DNA from: Zizania palustris
Lineage: Eukaryota > Streptophyta > Magnoliopsida > Poales > Poaceae
Assembly (NCBI GenBank): GCA_019279435.1
Contig: JAAALK010000080.1
Location: 28,426,778 to 28,490,777, forward strand
Reading direction: 5' to 3'
DNA: 64,000 nucleotides
Shown here: positions 1-11,800 of the stretch, in pieces
Layout: the number at the start of each line of letters is the position of its first letter
Position numbering within the stretch: position 1 is the stretch's first letter
Translations under genes and position numbers: made by a program
The notes under the pieces: generated by a model
What the model was told of the DNA's origin: nothing
What the model saw: only the letters and a program-made list of their open reading frames with translations
The model's database searches: none

Positions 1-1035
1 CAACATACAAATGTAGTATAAAAATGACTCTAGATTTTTACTTTTTAGGCTCATAAGTTACTTAAAAAAAAGAATGGCATGCTGCAGAAGATTGTCAACA
101 ATTTTTTTGTTATTGAAATGATAAAAGTCACCAGCATTTAAGCCAACTTCAGCAATTGAGTGCTGTCTAACTCTCATATTGAAGCAGGGGATTTCTTTTC
201 AGTGAAAAGTTCATTACACAACCAAAATAAATATGCTAATAATCATTCAACTATATTTCTTTGAACTACATGGTGGAACATTTGATAGATTAAAACACAT
301 GCATATATAAAGAGGGGGGGGGGGGTCAAAGTAAATGCAATCAATAAACAGCGAAATGCACAACCCAAGCTCTGTGCATAAAGGATATACTGTACATATA
401 TATGTAACTAAAGCAAATTCCACCAATCATGGCCCCCCTATATCCTTAATGGTGGGTATGTGCTATATATGAACCATATACCTTATTACCTTCAATGCAA
501 AAACATGGAGTAATTTTTATCCCTATGGGTTAGAAGTTTTTTGGGCACATGAAACATCTTTGACCAGATGATCCAAGCAACTCTTCTCTAATTTCCATAC
601 TGAAAACACAACAGAAAGAGCACATATTCAAGGTCCATAAACACGACCCAAGCACCCAACACAAAGTCCCAACTTCTACACAATGCAAATATGCTACCGT
701 TGAACTAACGGTTGCATCTAATCATTTGTAGATGCCCAAATAACCCACCCCTTGTGAAGCCCACAGATTAGTGAATTGTGAATTTGTGATGTTTAAGCAC
801 TACCACCTATTCCAAAATAACCATAGGCCATCCAAAAGTACATCTGACCATTATATACAATCCACCAAAACCTAATGTTTTGTACCAATTGAGGTAAGAT
901 ACCCTGTGACGCAGTGGCATCATGACGAAACATAAGTTACCCATCGAAGTATTAGTTACACAAAATCCACTATGTCTAAAACCATAAAATGGCACATCGT
1001 TTTACCGAACTGAGCTGAAGTTTCGAGAATTTAAC
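1..1035 (-). other. Probable intron 1 (partial) of the CDKF-like kinase gene
   Basis: This AT-rich stretch follows the predicted splice donor of the kinase exon on the minus strand. No reading frame here continues the kinase domain, so the next exon should lie beyond the left edge and the intron would exceed 1 kb. A short G run (about 318-327) and simple AT-rich DNA are all that is visible. The alternative is that the gene is truncated and this is unrelated flanking DNA. Confidence 0.5.
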
Positions 1036-1530
1036 CTGGCCAAGGTCGGCGACCTTGAGCACCCCGTCCTCGGAGATGAGCAGGTTGCCGGGCTTAAGGT
1101 CGCGGTGCACTACTCCGGCACGGTGGCATGCGGCGACGCCTTCGAGCACCTGCAGCATCCATCGTTTGAGTTGCGCGGCGGGGATGACCCCGTCCTTCCT
1201 CCCGGCGCGGATGACGGCGGCGAGGTCGAGCGGCAGCCACTCGAGGACGAGGACGTCGTCGTCGTGCTCGCCGCCGGGGAAGTGGTCGAGGAGCGCGACG
1301 ACGTGCGGGGAGGGCGCGGCGGCGAGGAGCGCGTCGGCCTCGCGGCGGGCACTAACGGCGTCGTGGACCTCCTTGAGTGCGACGGAGGCGCCGTCAGACC
1401 GGCGGCGGCCGCGGTACACGTCGGCGTAGGCGCCGGAGCCTGCGCGGCCAAGGACCTCGTAGCGAGACGTGACATCCGGTCGCCCGTGGATGCTCCAGCT
1501 CCCGCCGCCGCCGCCGCCGCCGATCGCCAT
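1036..1530 (-). CDS. CDKF-like: CDKF/CAK-type protein kinase, first exon (partial gene)
   Basis: The exon codes for 165 residues of a Ser/Thr kinase N-lobe plus catalytic loop. After a glycine run (residues 4-10) come a glycine-rich loop (GRAGSGAYADV, about 28-38), the ATP lysine in VALK (Lys53), the catalytic loop HRDLKPGN (142-149) and DLG in place of DFG (162-164). The exon ends in CAG followed by GT at 1035-1034, so the reading stops at DLGQ, where known CDKF proteins continue with A-R. Plant CDKFs are CDK-activating-kinase kinases that phosphorylate the T-loop of CDKD; this role is family knowledge. The ATG at 1530 was chosen because the glycine-rich N-terminus matches remembered rice CDKF; the frame is open further upstream. 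Family members are roughly 430-480 residues, so the activation segment and C-lobe are outside the window. It could be a diverged paralogue or pseudogene. Confidence 0.8.
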
Positions 1531-1712
1531 GGGTGTTGGAGGCGTGTGATCTAGGGATTCTAGGTTTGGAATTTGGATCGATTCGACCAGATGCGGATGC
1601 TGGTCCACTCATACTCATTTTGTCTAGTCCACGGTCCACCCCTGCACACGGTGGCAGCCCGAGCGGCACTGAGATTAATTTGGTTTATCTCGAACCGTTT
1701 GAGTTTAACGGG

Positions 1713-1720
1713 TATTTATA
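1713..1720 (-). promoter_or_regulatory. TATA box of the kinase gene
   Basis: On the minus strand these bases read TATAAATA, 190 bp upstream of the kinase ATG. That spacing would give a 5' leader of about 150-160 nt. The LINE target-site duplication begins only seven bases further upstream, so native upstream promoter DNA has been cut off. The call rests on motif and spacing only. Confidence 0.55.
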
Positions 1721-1726
1721 ACTTAG

Positions 1727-1741
1727 GGTATACAATTTGTT
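1727..1741. repeat. LINE target-site duplication, left copy
   Basis: The 15 bases GGTATACAATTTGTT recur exactly at 20333-20347. They flank the LINE after its A-rich tail, as expected for target-primed reverse transcription. Confidence 0.92.
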
Positions 1742-1855
1742 TTGTTTTTTTTGAGAAAAATCAGTAGGAGAGGCTCCTACCCAAGATTTTATTATAAAAA
1801 AACGAACCGGAGAACGAAACAAAGACACAGAGGGGGGAGGGGGGGAAAGAGAAGG

Positions 1856-4228
1856 TTACAAAGTCTCAATCCAACGTTTCAGATCGGTCTTGACCGAAGG
1901 GGCGAAACGCTGCGACTGAGCCGAGAAAGTAAGAAGGAAGCGCAGCTTCCAAGAGAAAATAGAGGGGGCTATCCCATCAAAGATCGACCTATTGTGAGTC
2001 AACCAGATGGACCAAGCCCCCATTACAATGACATCCATAAAAAAAGACCTCCTAAAAGTAGCCTTCAAAGCCTCCAGTCTTTCCGGGATAGAGCCATTAA
2101 AGCTCCAATGGATCCCAAGCAAAGTCCAGCAAGAGCGACTGAAGGGGCATTCGAAGAAGAGGTGGACAGATGATTCTTCCACCCTCGAGGTGCAAAGGCA
2201 GCAAAAAGTCTCGTTGCTTGCGTTGAGAATTCTTTTCCAATGAAGAACTTGTCTAGTGTTGAGGCCGTCCAACAGGAGGAGCCAGAAGAAGACCTTCAGC
2301 TTGTTGGAGCACCGAGCCTTCCAGAGCCAACGAAAAGCACTGGGGGCTTGGATGAAATTGAATTGGTAGTGGTAGAAACGAGCAGCACTGTAAGAACTGG
2401 TGCGCCAAATGAAGGACCATTTGTCCAGACTATTGGGCTGGAGAATCAAGCTGTCCAGTAAAGGGAGAAGGAGCTGAAATTCATCATGGGCCTCAATGGA
2501 CAGAGGGAGAAAGAAGTTGTCAGACAAAGAGTTGAGCGAGAGGAAGTGCTGCACAGAGCAGGAGCTGAGCTTAGCAAAGGAGAAGAGATGAGGGAAGAGG
2601 TACCGAAGAGGGGTGACGGCCCAGCCGTCCTCCCAGAAGGCAGTGTTGCGGCCGTTACCCACGGAGGGGGAGGCAATTGCCCGGAAATGAGAGGAAAGAG
2701 TAAGGATGTCACGCCACCAACGGGAGCCACGCGCCGGGGCCAGGAGGGGTGGGGTTTTAGCAGAGGCATAAAGCAGCTGAACCAAGTCAGCCCAGGGAGG
2801 GGGGGAGGGGCTCAGGAACTTATGAAGGTGTTTGAGCAGAAGAGCAGTATTGTGGGTGCGGAGATCAAGGACCCCCAAACCCCCCTTGGCCTTTGGTTTA
2901 CAAACCTTGTGCCAGGCCACCCTAGAGGACTTGCAGCTGGAAGAATTATCCCCGTGCCAAAGGAAATTACGCCTGGCTTTGTCAATACAGGAGAAGACAG
3001 AAGAGGGAATTTTGAACGTGCACATAGCGTAGGTGGGGATGGCAGAGAGGACGGAGTTAACAATTTGAAGTCTGCCAGCCATGGATAACCAAGGGGAAAG
3101 GGAGGAAAGCTTCCGTTCAATGTTGTCAATGAGAAAGGCCAGGTCTTTATGCTTGGGCTTCAGGATCCCCAGAGGGAGCCCAAGATAGGGGAACAGAAGA
3201 GAGGCCAAGGGACAACCGAAAGTGGCAGCCAGGAGCACCCCATTCTGAGGGGACGCGTTAATAGGCGTAAGGGTAGATTTAGATAAGTTGATCTTGAGGC
3301 CAGTAGACTGGGAAAACGAGTTAAGGAGTCCCCGAAGGCAGAAGAGGTTCTTTTGGTCAGCGTGGAGGAAGATGATGGTATCATCAGCATATTGGGCAAT
3401 TGGAAAGTCAAGGTGCGGAGGATGACAGAGAGGCCCATGTAAGATCCTCAACGAAGAGGCTCTATTGATGATGTGCTGGAGAAGGTCACCCGCTAAGACG
3501 AAGAGAAGCGGAGAGAGAGGGTCCCCTTGACGCACGCCTCTCTTGCAACGGAAGAATTTCCCAGAAGAACCGTTGAGCAGAACCGAGGAAAATCCCGAGG
3601 AAAGAAGGAGATCAATCCAACAGATCCATTTGTTGGGGAATCCTAGGTGAGCCAGCATGAGAAGGATGGTTGAATGCTCAATAGTGTCAAAGGCTTTTTC
3701 AAAATCCAGCTTAAGAATAGCAGACTCATGGGGCGATTGCTTGCATCTGTGAGTAAGCTCAAGAGCCCAAGCAAGACAGTCCTGGATGTTTCTCCCTTTG
3801 ATGAACCCGTATTGATTGGGGTGAATGAGGGAGGTGATGACACCTTGCAACCTGTTAGCAAGAATTTTAGTGATGATTTTGATACTGGTGTTCATGAGGG
3901 AAATGGGACGAAAGTCCTTGACGGAGCTGGGGCAGCTGCCCTTGGGAATGAGGGCAATGTAGGAGCCATTGATCGGATGAAGCTGAATATTACAGTTCGA
4001 GAAATGGGAGATAAGATCCACAAAGTCCTGCCGGATGATGGGCCAACAGGTTTTATAGAAGGTTCCATTGAAACCGTCCGGGCCAGGAGCTTTGTCAGGA
4101 TGCAAAGACTGAATTACAGAATCAAGCTCAGCCTCAGAGAGGTCAGCTCCCAGGTGGTCCAAGCCTTGGCTTCTCGGGATAAGTTGGGACAAGTCGAAAA
4201 CCATGTTAGGCCGGCCAGAGAAGCCCAT
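1856..4228 (-). pseudogene. LINE ORF2, reverse transcriptase part
   Basis: This is the 790-codon second half of ORF2. Visible RT motifs include PGPDGF, LIPKG, FRPISL, the GFIKGRNIQD segment, LKLDFEKAFD with a catalytic Asp, RQGDPLSPLLF and the active-site YADD (about residues 279-282). Near the C-terminus a Cys-rich zf-RVT segment (FCCLC followed by HLFFECPF) matches plant LINEs. No RNase H domain is seen. The protein copies LINE RNA into DNA at the nicked target. The leading Met is internal to the original ORF2; the true start is at 5460, across a frameshift. The stop lies at 1856, about 115 bp from the A-rich tail. Confidence 0.88.
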
Positions 4229-5460
4229 TTACTAAGGAAGAAGTCGAGGAAGGCCTCAGCTTTGTCCTCGTGCGAGGAAACCCAGGTGCCATTGTCCAGC
4301 TTAACAGAGGCAATGGTATTGCGACGACGCCTAGTGGTGGCCGAAGCATGGAAGAACTTGGTGTTAGCATCCCCCAACTTGGTCCAACGGGAAGTGAAAC
4401 GCTGCTTCCAGTAACAGTTTTGAATATCAAGGAGGGAGGCCAGATGGGTCTGAAGGAAGCTCCTGAAGTGAAGTTCTGAGTTTGAGAGGAGGCGGAGCTC
4501 CTCCATCCTGTCCAGGAAGTTGATGATAATAACAGTGTTTTTGATCCAGAGGTTGAAGCCGTGATGCCTACGCTTCCAAGCGGTGAGGGCTCGCTGGAGA
4601 GACTTGAACTTTTGGGCAATGCGGAGAGCAGGATCCGGCGGGGAGGGGCCCTTGATCCAGCAGGACTGAACCAAGGGGAGAAAATCCGGGAGTTTAGTCC
4701 AGAAGTTCTCGAAGCGGAAGATAGAGGACTTGGGGATGGAAGTAGAGATTGAAGCAAGGCAAGGGCAGTGGTCCAAGCACCCATTAGGAAGCGCCGAAAA
4801 GGAGGTGTTGGGGAACGAGTCGGCCCAGTGCATGGAGGTGAGGCACCAATCCAATTGGATAAGGGTAGGGGGATTTTGTCTGTTAGACCAGGTGAACTTA
4901 CGGTGCCGAAGGGTGACTTCGTGGAGACCCAAGGAACTGATGGACTCATTGAAGGAAGCCATATTCCTCCTGTTGAGCGGCCCTCTGCTTTTGTTGTCGT
5001 GAAAGCGGTAAAGATTGAAGTCCCCAATGAAGAGCCAGTCCTCAGAGGGAGGAATATGGAGAGAATTAAGCCAAGAGAAGAAAGGAGGGCGATCAGCAGC
5101 CCTACAGGGGCCATAAATGTTGGAGAGCTTCCAAGAGGAGCCGTTAAGGAGGGAAGAAAGGGAGATGGTGAGCTGAAAGTGAGAAGAGGAAAGAAGGGAC
5201 CCAGAGAACCTGGCGCTGTCCCAAGCAATGAAGAGGCCGCCAGCAGAACCAAGGGCAGGGGAGAAGAGGAAACTGTCCAGGCGCTTAGGGCAGAATTGCC
5301 TGACGGAGGAGGGGATCAGAGTAGTCATCTTAGTCTCCTGAAGGCAGACGATGTCTACATTAGAGGAGGCAAGGAGGTTTCGGACAGCTAACTTTTTGGA
5401 GGAGGAATTCAGGCCCCGGACATTCCAGCTAACAATATTCCAGGATTTGGTCCTTGTCAT
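4213..5460 (-). pseudogene. LINE ORF2, APE-type endonuclease part
   Basis: This is the first half of ORF2, starting at a true ATG (5460) with MTRTKSWNIVSWNVRGLN. Motifs of the apurinic/apyrimidinic endonuclease fold appear in order: WNVRGLN, CLQETK with the catalytic Glu, YGP, GDFN and the C-terminal LDH motif (in CLDHCPC). The enzyme nicks target DNA to prime reverse transcription. The frame runs through a linker with ASVKLDNGTW and then breaks near 4227: the expected continuation into the RT half lies in the next frame, so one base was lost or gained. The frame ends shortly after. Confidence 0.85.
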
Positions 5461-5556
5461 GAAGGGCGCGCAATCTTATGAGCGGGGGTGGGGGCAAGGG
5501 CCGGCCCAACCGGGGGAGCAGGCAGTCATAGCAAATAAGCGGAACCAAAACCATAT

Positions 5557-5561
5557 AACGG
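5557..5561. repeat. TSD of Sirevirus A (left copy)
   Basis: AACGG precedes the left LTR and is repeated at 16860-16864 after the right LTR. Confidence 0.9.
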
Positions 5562-7541
5562 TGTAGGACCGAAAGTAGCGACCAGAGGGGGGGTGAATGG
5601 GCGCCTTAAAAATTCTTTCGAATCAATGGCCTGTTCCCAATACCCAACGCACCTCAAAAATACTACGCAGCAGAAAATAAACAGAAGGCCTAAGTCTAAA
5701 GGTTTCTAACCTAGAAGCATCTGATGATAAACAGTGTAAAACTAAAGTGGTGCAACTAGGCAGATAAAACAAGTTGTAACAGGCCTATACTTCTCAATGA
5801 AATGATCTAAGTATGTATAAAGTGAAAAGAGAAGTTACTGTCCAAAGTTGTCTCCTGTTCGGTACTGGGCGAAGCCCCCTTCGCACGTCGAAGACCGCTT
5901 CGGAGGTTGATGACGAAGTCTGTCCGAAGTGCCGAAGGTGTCACTGTCAGGCTAGTGCGAAGTGGTAAGAAGCGAAGAGTACTTCGAAGTGAAGTAAAAA
6001 CAGTGCCGGAGCCTGGTTCGAAGTAAGTGCTATGAAGACAAGGACTTCGAACACAGCTTCGAAGTTCGAGCTTCGGATCGAAGGAAAACAGTGCCGGAGC
6101 CTGCTTCGAAGTATGCACTTCGAAGACAACACTTTGAACACTCTTAGAACCGAAGGCTTCTAAGCAAAAACTTCGAACACGACACACACAAACAGACAAC
6201 CTTCGAACAAAGAAGCGAAGTCTGTCACGTGACAGAAAATCAAGTCCGAAGCCTACACGCTACCTTCGAAAAACGAAAGCTTCGGAAGGAGAATCGAAGG
6301 CTGACACCCCACAAAGAAATCCAAGCGAAGTCTATCAGTACAGACAAACTTCAAACCCAACTTCGAAACCCAATGAAGTGTGCACTTCGAACAGATAGAT
6401 TCGGAGTATGCTAGTTCGAAGTATGCGATGCTGTCCATACAGGAGGAACTTCGAATCTAGCAACTCAGACACAAAAACCGAAGTTCGAAATCTGAACGAA
6501 GCCTTTAAGATGATCGATCGAAGCCTGCCTCACGGAGTTGAGGGGCTTTGCACTGAAACGAGCTTCGCCAGACACACCCAGAAAAAGGTAAAAGGACTGT
6601 CAGCTTCGATCAAAAAGCTGGGCAATAGAAGGTGAAAAGCTGCTACAGAACGCTGTAGCTACAGCAAAGCAGTACTACTTGCAACAGCAAGAACTAGTAC
6701 TCCCACCGTGAAGAACACAAGCAACAGAAGAAGCTTCTCCCCAAGAAATAAAATCACCAGCTCGTGCCCAAGGCATTAACTTCCCAAACCGAACAAGATG
6801 CAAGCAATAAATTCACCAGAGCCCAAGGATTAAATGCATCCAACTGATTTGAGACAAAATAATGCAAGAACAGGGAGAGGGAAGCCCCTGGCGGCGCACA
6901 CAGGAGAGAGAAGGGAGGAGACAAAGTGACCCAAAGAGGTGGATTTGATTTCAGCACAAAGGGTAGTCCAAACCCTAGGGATTGGGGTGCTATTTATAGG
7001 CAGCCCAACACTAGGAATATTCTACCAGCCCCTTAGGGTTTTTACAGACTCAAAAATACAGAAAAAGACTCTACTGCCCTTAGGTATTTTTACAGACACG
7101 ACTGACTGACTGTGGGCCTAGAGTAACAGATGACATATCCTGAAGCTACTCTTCTGGACAGTCGGATACAGAATCAACGGTTGTCAGTTTTACGCCGAAA
7201 CTGACAAAGCCTCCACCAGCTTTGCACCAGGTACCCGGATTGGGCCGGCCCGACCCCGCAGCTCTCTCAGCCCGGCAATCGCTCACCGCCCGTGTACCTG
7301 AGTCAGTCCTGGTCAACAGCCCAGTGGGTCTTCTACTGCTTCTGGCCCATGCACCCGGATTGGGCCAGCCCGACTTCGCAGCCTCCTCTGCCCGACAGTC
7401 GCTTGCTGCCCGTGTACCTGAGTCACACGCAGCCCATGAAACAACAGATCTCTTCTCTTCTTCAGTCCTTGTTGACTATCGTTGACAATGACTCATCACC
7501 TCTAGAGCCATGAGGCCCACGCTATTCAGCATGGCTCCTCA
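5562..7541 (-). repeat. Sirevirus A 3' LTR
   Basis: This 1980-bp LTR is nearly identical to 14880-16859. It holds a TATA box (TATAAATA, minus, 6991-6998), a cluster of 15 TTCGAA palindromes (5618-6495) and a duplicated block towards its U3 end (about 7225-7430). It is adjacent to the polypurine tract at 7542-7552. Small ORFs inside it are not credible genes. Confidence 0.93.
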
Positions 7542-8870
7542 ATCTCCCCCTTGATGAGAGCATTGTCAACACTCCTCAATTCTCAGCTCTTCAGCACCTG
7601 TGAACAAATGTGGAAACACGAAAACAAAAAAAAACAAGAGAACAAAGAAGAAGAAAAATAAGGTAAAAGTTTAACCCTAATGACCAAAAGCCAAACAAAA
7701 GCAAGAAACGGTCATTATGGTTAACCAAAACACAAAAGCTCAAATGAGTGCGATTTCAGAACAACAAGGATATTAACAGAGTAAGAACTCCCCCTTAAAC
7801 TCTGATCTCAATTTTCTCCCCCTTGTTGACAAGTGAACTCATCAAGCATTCAAAAGAGACACAGACTCCCCCTGAAATGCAACTCCCCCTCAAAATATGC
7901 AGTGAATGCAGCTGGGGTGCAGGTGGAGTGTAGAAAGCATGCTTCTCAGATATGATTGACTACAAATACAGTATCTAACAGGTATAGCAAAAGAGGTACT
8001 GTCTAATACACATGGCATGATCAGTGCAAGAGATGATATCTAAAGAAAGTCATTTAGCACACATTTGTCAATTTTTGCAAATAAAAACATCACCACATTG
8101 TCTAGTAAACAAGCAAGGTAAAGCATGAGATGCAGAAGCTAACTGATATCTACCAAGATAAGCATTGTGCAAAACAAAGTGCTTCAGCAAACTTGTTAAC
8201 CCTTTAAAGTTCAGGCTTTTTCATTTTCCTTTGTCATTTTTGCCAAGGGTTATTTGCATGTCAAACCTTATGCTAACCGACCAAGTCAAGCCTAGGCCAA
8301 AACTGGGCCATCAGAAGCTTAAGACATTGGTCTTGGCATACACTACACTGTCCTAGTTCATACCAAAGTGCTATGGTAAGCAATCCAGAACAATATAGTG
8401 CGACAAAGCAAACCCACTTGGATCTTTTCAACTTAAACACAAAAAGGCATGGAATTTTCATTCATTTTTTGATTTTTATCATTTTTATAGCACATTTTCC
8501 ATGTTAAAGCATAAAGATGTCCAAGTTGCATATCTGCATCTATGTGATGAACTAGCTACAAGGCATGTAACAAATAGCAAAAGCATTCAGCCTACACATG
8601 CTAGTTACCTGAAGCAATGGTGATCATTTTTCAAGTTGAAAGCGTAGAAGCCATGCATATGACAGATATCAAACATGTCAAGCGAACTGAATCAAAGCAT
8701 GATCATTGACAAGTAATCAAAAGCATGTACCAGCTAGAATAAGTAAAGCAGTTCAATCATATAACAGAAGCAGACTCAGAAGTGTGATATGTGAATATGT
8801 ATGATATGAATACACACACAAAAAGACTCAAAAAAAAGAGTAAAAAGAAAGAAAATTGACGCAAAATATC
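7542..8870 (-). other. Sirevirus A 3' untranslated region with PPT array
   Basis: This 1.3 kb between the pol stop and the 3' LTR has no supportable ORF, so no envelope-like gene is present. The PPT next to the LTR reads AAGGGGGAGAT on the minus strand (7542-7552). Four further G5-centred purine tracts occur near 7789-7797, 7815-7824, 7866-7873 and 7883-7890. Multiple PPTs are described for Sireviruses. Confidence 0.75.
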
Positions 8871-11800
8871 CTAGAAAGGATACACAACACCCAAATCCCC
8901 TCGTAAACGCTCAAATGTAGACTGATCTAGGGGTTTGGTAAAAATGTCAGCCAACTGATGATGGGTATCAACATGAATAAGGTCAATGACACCTTTCTCA
9001 TATTGATCCCGCAAGAAGTGAAAGCGCACATCAATATGTTTGGTTTTTGAATGGAGACATGGGTTTTTCCCTACACTAATAGCACTCGTGCTGTCGCAAA
9101 ACAATGGAACCCTGGTAGGAAAGAGCAACCCAAAGTCTCGTAGAGTAGAAATCATCCAAACCATCTGTGAGCAGCAGCTGGCAGCAGCTACGTACTCGGC
9201 CTCTGTGGTCGAAAGAGCAACTCCAGATTGCTTTCGAGAAGACCAAGATACAAGGGAAGAACCAAGAAACTGGCAAGTACCGGAAGTCGACTTGCGATCC
9301 AACCGGCACCCACCAAAGTCGGCGTCCGAAAAGCCAGATAAATCAAGTGATGATGATGCTGAATAATAAAGACCAAGATCAGGCGCATAGGTGAGATACC
9401 TGAAAATGCGCTTGACAGCCTGCCGGTGAGACGCGCGTGGTGAAGACTGAAAACGCGCGCAAAGTCCCACGGCGAACTGTATGTCTGGTCTTGTTGCTGT
9501 TAAGTACAGCAGCGAACCGATCATCCCTCGAAATTCTCTCTCATTGACCTTGACACCGCTCTCGTCCTTGTCCAAACCTCCAGAGGTACCCATCGGGGTC
9601 ATCTGCGGCTTCAATTCACCACCAAAGTCAAATTTCTTAAACATGTCACGAGTATACTTACCTTGGTGGATGAAGGTGCCGTCCTTGGTCTGCTTGATCT
9701 GGAGCCCTAAAAAGTACTTAAGCTCACCCATGAGGCTCATCTCAAACTCACTGTGCATCTGCTCAGAAAACTTGGACACAAGAGAATCAGTAGTACCGCC
9801 AAAAATAATATCGTCCACATAAATCTGAGCGACTAAGAAATCTGAAGCATCTCTAAGCAGGAAAAGAGTTTTATCCACAGAACCCATCACAAAGCCCTTC
9901 CCCAACAAAAACTGCTTTAACCGGTCATACCAAGCCCTGGGGGCTTGCTTCAACCCGTATAAAGCTTTGTGCAACTTAAAAACATGTCGAGGAAACTTAG
10001 GGTTCTCAAAACCGGGGGGTTGCCTAACATATACTTCCTCCTCTATGAACCCGTTCAGAAAAGCACTCTTAACGTCCATTTGAAAAAGCTTAAAACCCTT
10101 TGATACGGCAAAAGCTAGAAGGATACGAATGGACTCAAGACGGGCAACAGGAGCGAAGGTTTCTTCGAAATCAATACCTTCCTTCTGGCAATAACCCTGG
10201 GCGACTAGTCGAGCCTTGTTACGCACCACAATCCCATCTTCACCTTGTTTGTTCTTGAACACCCACTTGGTGCCTATGGGGTTGCATCCTGGTGGCGGCT
10301 CTACTAGTGTCCAAACCCGATTGCGGACAAAATTCTCAAGCTCTTCTTGCATGGCATTAATCCAATTAGAATCAGAGAGAGCATGAGAAATGTCTCTGGG
10401 CTCAAAAGATGCGACAAACGCAGATTCAGCAAACACAGCGAGAGAGGCAGAAGAACGCAAAGTCCTCTCAGTCAAATCACCAATGATGAGCTCTGAGGGG
10501 TGGTCACGCTGAACTGCTCGGGTTCCCTGGTGATCTGAAGTCACCTCACCGGAGTCAGCAGCTGGCACCTCTGGACTCGACTGAAGGGGCTCGATCGAAG
10601 TGGAAGAAGTGATCAGAGGTCCACCTTCATCATCAGTCGAAGTCACAGAGGGTGTGAGCTCTGCGGGGGATGCAGAAGGCCCGCCCTCAACAGCAGCTGG
10701 AGTATCCTCATCTTCCTCGAAGATGGACTCTCCGAGCTCATCATCACCAGAAAGCTCAAAAGAAGGAGTCAAAGAAGGCAAGGACTCATCAAAAGAAACC
10801 TCACACGTCTCGACAAGCAGCTGGGATTCGAGGTTCCAAACACGGAAGCCTCGAGAATGCAATGCATAACCAAGAAAAATACCATCCCAGCAACGAGACT
10901 CAAACTTGTCCAAATGCCCTCCCTTCTTGAGCACAAAGCACTTGCAGCCAAACGCTCGCAAGTGGGTCACCTTGGGCTGTCTGCCAAACCGCAACTCATA
11001 TGAAGTCTTACCAATGTAAGCTCGAAGAAAAATACGGTTGGCAAGATAGCAAGTCGTGTTCATGGCTTCAGCCCAAAAACGCCTAGGAGTCCTGTGCTCG
11101 TCGAGCATCGTCCTGGCCATCTCAACTAGCGTGCGGTTCTTTCGTTCCACAACGCCGTTCTGTGGGGGAGTGTAAGGAGAAGAAAACTGATGGTCCAGAC
11201 CCTGATCACCACAGAAGCTGACGAACTGAGAGTTCTTGAACTCAGAGCCGTTGTCGGAGCGAATTGCTCGCATCCGACCATTGTTCTCATTCTTCAGCTT
11301 CAAAATCAGATCATGGACAAATTGAAAAGTTTCATCCTTAGACTCCAAAAAGAAAACCCACGAGAAACGAGAAAAATCGTCAACAATCACAAGTGCATAC
11401 CACTTCCCACCGACTGAGCGTACCCGAGCTGGACCTACAGTGTCCAAATGTAAAAGCTCGCCAGGATACGAAGTCATCACCTGAGTCACAGGTGAGTGAG
11501 AAGCGGCAACCATTTTCCCATGATGACAGGGAGGACAAACCAGATCCTTCTCCATCTTAAGCTTGGGCAATCCTCGGATGAGGTCCATAGAGCTTAACCT
11601 GACTAGCAGATCAAAACTCAAGTGACCTAACCTCCTATGCCACTTCCAGAGCTCAGAAGAAGATCCAGCAATCAAACAGCGAGAAGGGCCAAAAGAACTA
11701 GAGAAGTCAATTCGAAAAACTTTACCGAAGGGTAAAATTTGACAAACCAAAGACCCTCTAGAATCAACCACAGAAGAATTGCCCTTCTTAAAACGCACTT

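Noticed and set aside
807..995. 62-codon minus-strand ORF in the putative kinase intron
   Set aside because: Short, no domain, AT-rich context.
3674..5391. Plus-strand ORFs of 207 and 246 codons
   Set aside because: Antisense shadows of LINE ORF2, which has EN and RT motifs on the minus strand.
5618..6495. Heat-shock elements in the Sirevirus A LTR
   Set aside because: TTCGAA lacks the 2-base spacing of nTTCnnGAAn units, so canonical heat-shock elements are not shown; it is kept only as an unexplained palindrome cluster.
7222..7513. Small plus-strand ORFs with PGLGRPD/PGLGQPD repeats (repeated at 16540-16831)
   Set aside because: They lie in Sirevirus A LTRs, antisense to the element; the repeat is a DNA-level U3 duplication.
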